Origin: Lysobacteraceae bacterium
Lineage (GTDB): Bacteria > Pseudomonadota > Gammaproteobacteria > Xanthomonadales > Xanthomonadaceae
Length of the DNA: 22,003 nt
NCBI GenBank assembly: GCA_003449515.1
Contig: DMHI01000083.1
Span: 3,820-25,822 of the forward strand
Direction of reading: 5' to 3'
Shown here one piece after another: positions 1 to 6,985 of this stretch. Position 1 is the stretch's first letter, and each line of letters begins with the position of its first letter. The notes below the pieces were generated by a model. That model had not been told where the DNA came from. It saw only the letters and a program-made list of their open reading frames with translations, and ran no database searches. The translations under genes were made by a program, and so were the position numbers.

Positions 1-194
1 GCCGAATCGGTGCCATTCCGAAATGCGAACAGTGCCAGTACGAGCGCTACCAGTACTGCGCCGCCACCCAGCGCCAGCGGAGCGATACCCGCGGATGCGC
101 GCGGCACGTCGCGCGGCACTGCACCGCGGCCGCCGTCCGGGGGTGGCGTGGTCCCGGTCTCGAGCGTCTGCAGCGCGGCGTGCATCAGGCTCAC
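1..194 (-). CDS. MshN-like membrane protein, N-terminal fragment
   Basis: Only the first 64 codons are in the window; the gene continues past the left edge. The chosen GTG start overlaps the secretin stop as GTGA and gives a protein beginning MSLMHAALQTLE. A start at the ATG three codons later is also possible. A short, proline-rich cytoplasmic segment is followed by one hydrophobic helix (about residues 37-57), so this looks like a single-pass inner-membrane protein with the rest in the periplasm. In MSHA clusters, MshN is a bitopic protein with periplasmic TPR repeats that starts with a similar short amphipathic segment and is encoded a little downstream of the secretin. The assignment rests on position and topology only; a GspB/ExeB-like protein is an alternative. 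Confidence 0.55.
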   Translation of the reverse strand, partial: MSLMHAALQTLETGTTPPPDGGRGAVPRDVPRASAGIAPLALGGGAVLVALVLALFAFRNGTDS

Positions 195-1879
195 AGCACG
201 GTCACCCGCAGCACCATCACCAGTTCGCGGCTGCTGTGCCCGCGCGATTCGGCGCCGAACAGCTTGCCCAGGCCGGGCACGTCGGAAAGCCCGGGAACGC
301 CGCTGTCATTGGTCTGCGCCTGCTGGTCGATCAAGCCGCCCATCAGCACGGTGTCACCATCGCGCAGGTTCAGCGTGGTGGTCATGCCCTTGAAGCTGAT
401 GACGGGCAGCGTCACCGAGTTGCCGTTGCCGACATCGATGAGTTCGAGGCTCCCGGGCGCGACGTCGGTCTGCATCGGGTGCACCAGCATTTCCACCTTG
501 CCGTCGTCGTGGATCAGCGGTGCCACGCCGATCACCACGCCGGCGAACAACGATTCGGTCTGCACGTCCGCCGCCGTGGTTGTGGCGCCACCGCCTGGAT
601 TGCTGAAGGTCGTGGTGGACTTGCTGACGTAGCGGATGTTGCGGCCCACGCTGAGGTAGGCGGGTGTGGCGTTGCGCACGCGCACACTCGGGTTCGACAG
701 CACGGTCACGTTGCCGAACCCGCGCAGCACGTTGATCGCCGCCGAGAACGTGTCGCCGGTGTAGCCGATACCGGAACCCCGTCCCAGGGGGTTGCCGATC
801 GCCTGGCGCGGGATGGTGAGCAGCCGATCGAGCGTGTTGTCGCGCGGGCCGGGCAGTGCGCCCGATACCGGATCGAGCTGGATCGGTGCATCGCCGAAGA
901 TGCCCGCAACGCGCCCGCGCAACAGCGTCCAGTCGACGCCGAACTGGAACTGGTCGCTCAGAGCCACGTCGACCAGTTGCGCCTCCACCAGCACCTGCCG
1001 GCCAAGAATGCGCTGGTTGCGCTCGATCACTTCGGCCACCGCTCGTACCTGCGAAGGCCGAGCGCGCACAAACAGCGTGCCGGTGAGCGGATCGAGGGTG
1101 AAGCGCGAGGCTTCCTGAGGTGCCTCACCCTGACGAGAGCGCAGGTTCTGGTCTTCCTTCAGGATGCTCTCGATCGCGGCCGAGAGTTGCTTGTAGGGGT
1201 CGTTCTCGCGGCCCACGCTGCCGTCCATGATCAGTGTTCCGCGCAGCGACTGCCCTCCACCGGCAGCGCTGGCACCAGCGCCGAACACGTCGCCGCCAGT
1301 GCTCAGCTGCAACGAGGTGGTGCTGTTGAGGGTGTCGATCTGGAACACGCGCTCCTGCATTGGACGGACCACCAGCGCCCCACCCCGGGTCTCCCCGTGC
1401 AGGTCGAAGGCGGTGAGGATGTGGTTGAAGACCTCGCGTGCGGTGACGTTCTTCAGGAACAGGCTGGCGCGCTGGTCGCGCGCCTGCACGCTCGGATCGA
1501 TGATGAGGTTCATGCCGAGCTGCTCCGCCAGCGCCCAAAGCAGGGCGTTGACGCTGGCTTCGTTCATGTTGATGGTGACGACCCGGTTTTCGAGCGGGTC
1601 GTACACCGGTGCCAGCGGAGCGCCTGCCGCGACGGTCGGCGCGGTGCGCTCGATCTCGCGGCGCAGCCGCGCCTTTTCCTCGGCAAGCTTTGCCGATTCC
1701 GCGGCGGCCTTCGTCGATAGCTGCTGCAGCGCCACGGTTTCCGCCGCGGGCAGCGATTGCACGCTGCGCGGCACCGTGCCGCATCCAGTCGCCAGCGTCA
1801 CGGCAGCGAGCAGGGCGATCGACAACCTGCCGCTGGTGGCGGAGCCTCTGATGGCGCGGGGAAGGGGATGGCGGGGCAT
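191..1879 (-). CDS. Secretin, outer-membrane channel, MshL-like lipoprotein
   Basis: Outer-membrane secretin of a type IV pilus or type II secretion-like machine, 562 residues. The signal peptide ends in a lipobox-like ATGC with Cys33 as the predicted lipidated residue. Next come a charged, probably coiled segment (about 47-79), an N0/STN-like domain (about 99-165), a glycine-rich linker, and the C-terminal secretin barrel domain. The barrel domain carries the family signature VPGLSDVPGLGKLF at about 528-541 and ends ELVMVLRVTVL. The ATG at 1879 was preferred to more upstream in-frame starts because it places a proper lipoprotein signal at the N-terminus; the ribosome-binding site is weak. 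Its lipid anchor may let it reach the outer membrane without a separate pilotin, and none is seen nearby. It lies 28 bases after the minor pseudopilin and overlaps the next gene. Confidence 0.93.
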   Translation of the reverse strand: MPRHPLPRAIRGSATSGRLSIALLAAVTLATGCGTVPRSVQSLPAAETVALQQLSTKAAAESAKLAEEKARLRREIERTAPTVAAGAPLAPVYDPLENRVVTINMNEASVNALLWALAEQLGMNLIIDPSVQARDQRASLFLKNVTAREVFNHILTAFDLHGETRGGALVVRPMQERVFQIDTLNSTTSLQLSTGGDVFGAGASAAGGGQSLRGTLIMDGSVGRENDPYKQLSAAIESILKEDQNLRSRQGEAPQEASRFTLDPLTGTLFVRARPSQVRAVAEVIERNQRILGRQVLVEAQLVDVALSDQFQFGVDWTLLRGRVAGIFGDAPIQLDPVSGALPGPRDNTLDRLLTIPRQAIGNPLGRGSGIGYTGDTFSAAINVLRGFGNVTVLSNPSVRVRNATPAYLSVGRNIRYVSKSTTTFSNPGGGATTTAADVQTESLFAGVVIGVAPLIHDDGKVEMLVHPMQTDVAPGSLELIDVGNGNSVTLPVISFKGMTTTLNLRDGDTVLMGGLIDQQAQTNDSGVPGLSDVPGLGKLFGAESRGHSSRELVMVLRVTVL

Positions 1880-1907
1880 GGTCGGCTCGCTTGGTCGGTG
1901 GGCTCGT

Positions 1908-2681
1908 TCAGCGGGTCTGCGCGGCGACCCAGCCGAGCAGGACGGAAGCGCCTTCGGCCACGACCACATCGTCGTAGCGGTTGTCGCCGCGGCGGGTGGG
2001 GGCCGCGACGCAGGTCTGGCCGGTGGCCGCCATCGCCGCGTTCACTCCGTCGAATCCGGGCGGACCGGTGCCGGTGTCGTCGCGGTCGGTGACCGGCGCC
2101 ACCAGCACGAAGGCGGGATTCGACTGCACGCGGCTGCAGTCTTCGGGCGAGGCCGTGGTGCCTGGCCCGGTCAGGAACGGGCGATCGGTACCAGCGGGCA
2201 GGCGCGCAGCAGCACCCAGCGCGGCGCGCAGCCGAGCGGAGCCGTCGATATCGCGGCGGGCCGGGATGGCGGCGGGGGCCACCAGATCGACCCCGCCACC
2301 GCGGCTCACCGCATAGCGCAGCCGCACGGCGCGGTCGGGGCGGGTGAGCCCGAGGCTCTCGTAGGGCAGCCAGCCGACCTGCGCGCCCGGCGGGCAGGTG
2401 CCGCCCAGCCCTTCGCGGGAGACATCGCCGAAGGCGCTGAAGTCCGGGCACGGCAGGCGCTTGTTGCGCAACGCGAAGGCACGAACCGCCTGCCGAGCGG
2501 CCTCGGCATCGGCCTTGGCGGCCATCGTCGCCCGCACCTGCGCAAGATCCCCGTAGCCGGCACTCACCACCACGCTGAGCAGGCCGATGATCGACAGCAC
2601 GGCGGCGAGTTCGACCAGCGTCACGCCGGACGTTCGGCTTCGCGTGCTGGGCGTCGCGGATCGGGCCTGAACGGGGTGCAT
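1908..2681 (-). CDS. Minor pseudopilin with N-terminal methylation motif
   Basis: Type IV pilin-like protein of 257 residues. The prepilin peptidase site is predicted after Gly19, followed by VTLVELAAVLSIIGLLSV, with the conserved Glu at mature position 5 (Glu24). Valine at mature position 1 is uncommon; Phe, Met, Leu or Ile are usual. The body has the NKRLPCPD segment followed by a Gly/Pro-rich stretch and a 'GWLPYESLGL' motif, a pattern I associate with large minor pilins of MSHA-type clusters. The ATG at 2681 is chosen because it leaves a short basic leader; it follows the stop of the upstream gene by one base (TGAgATG), so translation is probably coupled. Likely role: priming or capping of the pilus/pseudopilus. 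The identity as a pilin-like protein is firm; its exact place in the fibre is inferred. Confidence 0.88.
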   Translation of the reverse strand: MHPVQARSATPSTRSRTSGVTLVELAAVLSIIGLLSVVVSAGYGDLAQVRATMAAKADAEAARQAVRAFALRNKRLPCPDFSAFGDVSREGLGGTCPPGAQVGWLPYESLGLTRPDRAVRLRYAVSRGGGVDLVAPAAIPARRDIDGSARLRAALGAAARLPAGTDRPFLTGPGTTASPEDCSRVQSNPAFVLVAPVTDRDDTGTGPPGFDGVNAAMAATGQTCVAAPTRRGDNRYDDVVVAEGASVLLGWVAAQTR

Positions 2682-2682
2682 C

Positions 2683-3345
2683 TCAGTCTCCGGGTGGCGC
2701 CGGTGCCGGCGTCGCGGCCGGTGCGCCCAGCGGCGGCGCACCCGGCGGCCTCACATCGGTACGCACCTGTGCCTGCAGCATCTGCATCTGGGTCTGCAGC
2801 GCGTCGATCCGGGCCTGGCGCTCGGGCGTGCGCGGCTGCGCGGTGAGCGTGCGCAGCTCGCGCACCAGCACATGCATGCGCTCGGCGATGTCGAGGTTGT
2901 GGCGCAGGGCGGCGATGTCGATGTTGGCCTTGACGGCGGGATCGTCGAGCGCCTCCAGCGCGTCGATCGCCTTGCGCAAATGGACCGTGCTGGCTGCGGA
3001 GCGCCCCAGCGCGTCGCCCACCAGCGCGTCCATCGACTGCTGCAGGTCGGCCATGCGCGCGGCGCGCAGTGCCGCTTGCGGATCCGGCGCGGGCGCGCCG
3101 GCGTTGTTGGCCGTGTCATCGATGGGGCCGGTGGCCCACGGCGGTGGCGCGTCCCCGGCGGCGACGGGGGGTGGCACGGGCTCAACGCCCTGGGGGGCAC
3201 CGGGCGTGGGCCCCGCGTCGGCGACCTGGTCGGCCGGGGGCGCCGGATCGTCGGCGGGCGTGGCCGTCTGGCGCAGCACCCACACCGCCGCGACGCCCAG
3301 CACGGCGACGGCGATCGCGGCGATCACGAGGGCCCGCGGCGACAT
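2683..3345 (-). CDS. Unrecognised membrane-anchored proline-rich helical protein
   Basis: A 220-residue protein I do not recognise. It has one N-terminal transmembrane helix (about residues 6-25), a long Pro/Ala/Asp-rich linker (about 28-90), a helical, probably coiled-coil region (about 92-195, with repeated charged and leucine-rich segments such as ALRAARMADLQQSMDALVG), and a proline/alanine-rich tail. The topology suggests a periplasmic accessory protein anchored in the inner membrane. It sits between the PilP/MshK-like and minor pilin genes, where standard MSHA or T2SS operons have no matching gene. The ATG at 3345 overlaps the preceding stop by one base (TGATG); a GTG one codon upstream is an alternative start. 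A role in the machine is inferred only from operon position. Confidence 0.75.
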   Translation of the reverse strand: MSPRALVIAAIAVAVLGVAAVWVLRQTATPADDPAPPADQVADAGPTPGAPQGVEPVPPPVAAGDAPPPWATGPIDDTANNAGAPAPDPQAALRAARMADLQQSMDALVGDALGRSAASTVHLRKAIDALEALDDPAVKANIDIAALRHNLDIAERMHVLVRELRTLTAQPRTPERQARIDALQTQMQMLQAQVRTDVRPPGAPPLGAPAATPAPAPPGD

Positions 3346-3878
3346 CACGGCGTTCCCTCGGCGGCGGCGGGCGGCGGGTCGCCGGGCGTGCGCAGCGCCA
3401 GCGTGCGCTGCGTTCCGTCGGCTTCCTCGATGCGCACCGAGCGCGGACCGATGCTGCGCACGATTGCGCCGTCGTCGAGCCGCGTGCCCGGCCCGACCAT
3501 GCGACCGTCGACAATGGCCCGGGTGGCGATGCTGGCACCCGAGAGGATCAGCGACACCACGCGATCACCGGGACGGCTCACGGCGGCCAGCGCCGTGCCC
3601 GGACCCGCGCCGTCTTCGGTGCCGGGCATGGGCGGTGGTTCAGCCACCACGCCGGCGGCCTGCGCCGGCGGTGGCGCGGCGGCGGCAAGCGCCTGCAGCG
3701 CCGTGCGAACCTGCTCGACTCGCTGGATTTCCAGCTGGATCTGCCCGGCGACGACGGCGTCGGCATCGCCAAAGCCACCCACGAACGCCCGTGGCTTGCC
3801 GGCCACCATCGACCCCACCCAGCCCACCACCGCCAGCCAGGCGAGCAGCGCCAGCGCGGCGTAGTGCTTGGGCCTCAT
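3345..3878 (-). CDS. PilP/MshK-like inner-membrane assembly protein
   Basis: A 177-residue bitopic protein: N-terminal transmembrane helix (about 7-27), an alanine/proline-rich linker, then a small beta-rich C-terminal domain (about 100-168) with the pattern VSLILSGASIATRAIVDGR, VGPGTRLDDGAIVRSIG and VRIEEADG. This pattern, a repeated short strand around a 'bound to the membrane, refers to its own output' fold, resembles the homology-region domain of PilP, GspC and MshK, which links the inner-membrane platform to the secretin in the periplasm. The ATG overlaps the stop of the upstream platform gene as ATGA, and its own stop overlaps the next start, so it is translationally coupled on both sides. 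MshK is the closest positional match; the match is by pattern, not by a database search. Confidence 0.78.
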   Translation of the reverse strand: MRPKHYAALALLAWLAVVGWVGSMVAGKPRAFVGGFGDADAVVAGQIQLEIQRVEQVRTALQALAAAAPPPAQAAGVVAEPPPMPGTEDGAGPGTALAAVSRPGDRVVSLILSGASIATRAIVDGRMVGPGTRLDDGAIVRSIGPRSVRIEEADGTQRTLALRTPGDPPPAAAEGTP

Positions 3879-5530
3879 GGCGAGATCCCTGTCGCGGTGA
3901 TCGCCACGGGCGCAGACGGTAGGGCGGGCATGCTGGGCGCGCCCGGTGCATCCGCGTCGGCCGCGCGCGTGAGCCGGTACGAGAACAGGCCGCCCGGCGC
4001 GCTGCCAGCGGTGTTGCCCACCTGCGGATCGATGGCCGTTGGCACGTATCCGGCGTCGCGCAAACGCTGGACGAAGCGCGCCACCTGCTGGCCCTGGTCG
4101 GCGGCATTCGCGGCCGCGTAGTTGACGGTGCCGTCCACGCGCAGCGTGATCGGCTGTCCGGGCGCGCTTTCGAGGCGCAATCGCAGCAGTCGCACATCAG
4201 CGCCGGCCGCGGCACGGAGCTCGAGCAGTGTCGCGGTGGGGTCGAGTGCGGCACCGAGGGCGGTGGCGCGGGCGATGAAGCCGAGCAGCGCCTGGTAGTC
4301 CGTCGGCAGGGCTTGTCGCGCCGCCAGCGAGCCGATGCGTTCGTCGAGTACGGCGATCTCGGCGCGAAGCGCATCAGCGCGCGTGCTCTCCTGGTGGGCG
4401 GCGAGCGTCCAGCGCCCGCCCAGCGCACCGAGGCCCACGGCCAGCAGCAGCGAGGCGGCGCTGGCCCAAGGCAGCACGCGCTCCGCCATGTGCATGGCGC
4501 GCGAGACGGGCGAGTTCACGGCGATGGCGGCGGTGGCCTGCGCAAGCAGGGGCGGCACTGCGCTGCGGTAGCGGCGCCCGGACGCGTCGTTCACCGTCAC
4601 ATGCGCGGCGAGTGTGACCGACGCGCCGCTGTTGGTGGCGAAGGCTTCCGCCATCGCGTCGTCGAGTGCGACCTGCGCGGGGTCTTCCACGAGCGGTGCC
4701 GCAACGCTCGCGACACCGGGCGCAATGGCGCTGGCGGGCAAGGCGTCACCGTCGGCTTTCGGGACCGCCTGCCGGTACTCGTCCTGCCCGTCGAAGGACA
4801 TCGTCGGCCCGATGGTCGGATTGCGCTCGGTCGGGGTTTCCTCGGGTGTGGGCCAGCGGTCGAGTACCGGATCGGCGCGACGTTCCGGTGCCGTTCGGGC
4901 CCGCGTCGCAGCGGCGGTCGGCAGCGCGGTCAGCGTTCCGATCCAGCGCACGTCGAGCGGTTCGAGCGCGCCCTCATCGGCCGAGAGCAGGCGCCCGGCG
5001 CGTTCGCCGAGCGCGGCCACCGTCATCATCAGATCCTCGCGGGCATCGCTGAACGCAAGCGCCGACGCCTGCACCACGCCGCTACGCAGCGCCGCAAGGA
5101 ACACCACCTTGCGCCCGCTGTGGAGCACCACGCCACGCCCGGGCTTGAGCTGCCTCCACAGCAGGGCCATCGTCGGCACCAGCAGGCAATGGTCGTCTTG
5201 GTCATCGGCCCAGGCGAACAGCGGCTGCCAGCGGTCGAGCGGTACCGCGGTGAACAGCGCCTGATAGCCGTTGCCGACCGTTCGCAGGTGGTGGATGAGC
5301 ACCTTGCTGTCGCCGTCGAGCAGGCCGTCGGCGCGCAGTCGGCGCTCGATGAGCGCCGAAGCGTGGGCGGGACTGCCCTCCAGCGAGGCGACGTCGCTCA
5401 CCCCACCGTCGAAATCGGTGATCACCACGCTCGAACGGTCGACGCGCGGGCGGGCATCGAGCAGCTTCACGGCATCGCCCTCGAAGGCCAGCCACTTGCC
5501 ATCCTGATGCAGCAGGATCTGTGGTTTCAC
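3875..5530 (-). CDS. GspL/PilM-PilN-like inner-membrane platform protein
   Basis: A 551-residue protein with a two-part layout. Residues 1 to about 190 are cytoplasmic and resemble the actin-like fold of PilM, MshI or the cytoplasmic part of GspL. A long low-complexity linker (about 205-340) leads to one transmembrane helix (about 354-372), a short coiled coil (about 373-405) and a periplasmic PilN-like ferredoxin-type domain (about 410-522, with ITLRVDGTVNYAAAN and VARFVQRLRDAGYVPTAIDP). In canonical type IV pilus clusters PilM and PilN are separate proteins; here one chain seems to hold both, as GspL does. The start is GTG and overlaps the upstream stop as GTGA. It probably couples the cytoplasmic ATPase to the periplasmic PilO- and PilP-like partners encoded on each side. 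Confidence 0.82.
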   Translation of the reverse strand: MKPQILLHQDGKWLAFEGDAVKLLDARPRVDRSSVVITDFDGGVSDVASLEGSPAHASALIERRLRADGLLDGDSKVLIHHLRTVGNGYQALFTAVPLDRWQPLFAWADDQDDHCLLVPTMALLWRQLKPGRGVVLHSGRKVVFLAALRSGVVQASALAFSDAREDLMMTVAALGERAGRLLSADEGALEPLDVRWIGTLTALPTAAATRARTAPERRADPVLDRWPTPEETPTERNPTIGPTMSFDGQDEYRQAVPKADGDALPASAIAPGVASVAAPLVEDPAQVALDDAMAEAFATNSGASVTLAAHVTVNDASGRRYRSAVPPLLAQATAAIAVNSPVSRAMHMAERVLPWASAASLLLAVGLGALGGRWTLAAHQESTRADALRAEIAVLDERIGSLAARQALPTDYQALLGFIARATALGAALDPTATLLELRAAAGADVRLLRLRLESAPGQPITLRVDGTVNYAAANAADQGQQVARFVQRLRDAGYVPTAIDPQVGNTAGSAPGGLFSYRLTRAADADAPGAPSMPALPSAPVAITATGISP

Positions 5531-6036
5531 GGCGCTTCCCCGGTGCGGAACAGCAGCGTCCCGCGCAGCGTCAGCTGCAGCGGCGGGCTGCGCGGATCGG
5601 TGGCGTCGAACAGGCCTTCATCAGGGCGCGTGACAGAAAGCTCGAAGGTTTCCGCACCGAAAATGCGGCTGTCGTTACGCGCCACCGAGGCCAGCAGGTG
5701 GTTCACGTCCGCGCGCGGCAGCGGGGCTTGGGAGACATTGATCAGGCGTTCGCCCCAACGTGCCTCCACCAAGCCCTCGGCTTTGGCCTGGATCACCAGC
5801 GCGTTGGCGTTCTCCGCGAGCCTCACCCGCAACTCGGCCTCCTGCAGCCGCTGACGCGCGGCGGCAAGCTCCTGCTTGGCGGTACCGGCCTCGGCATAGG
5901 CATCGCCCAGTGCCGAGCGGGCGGCGGTGAACCACACTGCCGCCAGCAGCAGCGTGCCGAGCGCGATCGCGAAGGCCACCAGCAGCGTCTTGCGCGAGCG
6001 GGTGATCCGGGACAGCAGCGAGGACGAGGCGACCAT
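5527..6036 (-). CDS. PilO/MshJ/GspM-like inner-membrane protein
   Basis: A 169-residue bitopic protein: short basic cytoplasmic N-terminus, transmembrane helix (about 18-40), an Ala/Glu/Arg-rich coiled coil (about 45-85), and a small periplasmic alpha/beta domain ending in strands such as LQLTLRGTLLF. This is the general layout of PilO, MshJ and GspM, which pair with PilN/GspL-type proteins. It lies 13 bases after the pilin stop, with AGGAC just before the ATG as a plausible ribosome-binding site, and its TGA overlaps the GTG start of the platform gene. The order PilO-like before PilM/PilN-like is reversed compared with canonical clusters. Function is assigned by topology and neighbours; sequence similarity is low in this family. 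Confidence 0.72.
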   Translation of the reverse strand: MVASSSLLSRITRSRKTLLVAFAIALGTLLLAAVWFTAARSALGDAYAEAGTAKQELAAARQRLQEAELRVRLAENANALVIQAKAEGLVEARWGERLINVSQAPLPRADVNHLLASVARNDSRIFGAETFELSVTRPDEGLFDATDPRSPPLQLTLRGTLLFRTGEAP

Positions 6037-6049
6037 GGTCCTGCCCGCC

Positions 6050-6859
6050 TTACTGGTTCATCTTCAGGTGGGCGACCATCACCTGCACCTGGTCGGTGTC
6101 GAGTGCCGCCTGATTGATGGTATTCCCGCCACCGGTGCCGATCGTCTGGGTGTTGTTGCCGGCCCACTCGATTCCGGGCGCCGTCGGGCTGCCGGTGGTG
6201 CGGATCACACCCTGCTGCCGGAACGCGCCATTCTGCGCATCGGGCCTGCCGTCAATGGCCTGATCGAGCGCGCGGGCGAGGTCGGGCGTGAGTCCGGTGA
6301 TCACCATCACATTGCCAGACCCCGAGGCGGTGCCCGGTGGGTTCCACTGGAAGCAGACCTGGATTTCCTGCGGGTTGCCGTTGGTGTCGAGGTAGACGTA
6401 ACGATCCTCGAGGCCGTCGCCGCGACCCGGCGGCAGGGTGACACCGGCAGCGCGCATCAGGTCGCGCAGGTTGAAGAGCGGGTTGGCTTCCATCGCGCGG
6501 TCCATGCCGGGGCCGGCATTGCCGCGGCAGATCGCCGCCGGTGGCGTTACATTCGACATGTCACCACCGGAAATGGTGTTGCCGCCCATGGTGAAATTGG
6601 CACCGTTCACCATCAGCCGCGGCGCGCTCTGGCTGTCGCCCACCGGCCCGCCGATGCGCTGACTGTAGGTGTTGTAGGCGACCACCCACTGGTCGACGAA
6701 TTTCTGCTTGATGCGGGTGTATTCCGCATTGCGCTGGACATCCCGGCCGATCATCACCGCGCCGAGGATGACGCCGATGATGACCAGCACCACGGCCATC
6801 TCGACGAGAGTGAATCCGCCCTGGCGGTTGCTGCGCCCGGTCTTCTGCTCTGCACACAT
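6050..6859 (-). CDS. Large type IV pilin-like subunit, first gene of the cluster
   Basis: A 269-residue prepilin with a textbook N-terminus: a 15-residue leader ending in Gly-Gly, then FTLVEMAVVLVIIGVILGA, with Glu at mature position 5. The first half of the N-terminal helix is hydrophobic and the second half amphipathic (RNAEYTRIKQKFVDQWVVAY). Two cysteines remain in the mature protein (Cys111 and Cys169) and could form a disulfide. The globular domain is rich in Gly and Asn and has repeated GGN and GG turns. The ATG at 6859 is preferred to more upstream in-frame codons because it gives the short leader and is preceded by a G-rich ribosome-binding site (GGGGG about 8 bases upstream). It is the leading gene of the operon, so it is the candidate for the most abundant fibre subunit; it is larger than most major pilins, and a minor role is possible. 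Confidence 0.9.
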   Translation of the reverse strand: MCAEQKTGRSNRQGGFTLVEMAVVLVIIGVILGAVMIGRDVQRNAEYTRIKQKFVDQWVVAYNTYSQRIGGPVGDSQSAPRLMVNGANFTMGGNTISGGDMSNVTPPAAICRGNAGPGMDRAMEANPLFNLRDLMRAAGVTLPPGRGDGLEDRYVYLDTNGNPQEIQVCFQWNPPGTASGSGNVMVITGLTPDLARALDQAIDGRPDAQNGAFRQQGVIRTTGSPTAPGIEWAGNNTQTIGTGGGNTINQAALDTDQVQVMVAHLKMNQ

Positions 6860-6953
6860 GGTTGCTGCCCCCGATCGATGAACGAAACCTGAAGCCCTTC
6901 TACCGCGAGTGGGCAACGTGAACGCTACGCCGGGACGGTAAGACCAGCGTAAG

Positions 6954-6978
6954 AGCGACCGGCGGGGCGGCGGTCGCT
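6954..6978 (-). terminator. Stem-loop after the amylase remnant
   Basis: Perfect 8-bp inverted repeat AGCGACCG / CGGTCGCT around a 9-base GC-rich loop. It begins 7 bases after the amylase-remnant stop on the minus strand, where a terminator would be expected, and it separates that gene from the pilus operon. No strong T-run follows (CTTACG on the minus strand), so intrinsic termination would be weak. Confidence 0.5.
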
Positions 6979-6985
6979 TGGAGGT

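Noticed and set aside
23..1720. A 565-codon open frame on the plus strand opposite the secretin
   Set aside because: Composition artefact; the minus strand carries a secretin signature and a lipoprotein signal.
4313..5854. A 513-codon open frame on the plus strand opposite the platform gene
   Set aside because: No recognisable domain and Arg/His/Gly-rich; the minus strand is part of a coupled operon.
6860..6953. Promoter for the pilus operon
   Set aside because: No convincing sigma-70 pair or sigma-54 GG-N10-GC element was found upstream of the pilin gene; the closest TTGCCC box has no usable -10 partner.
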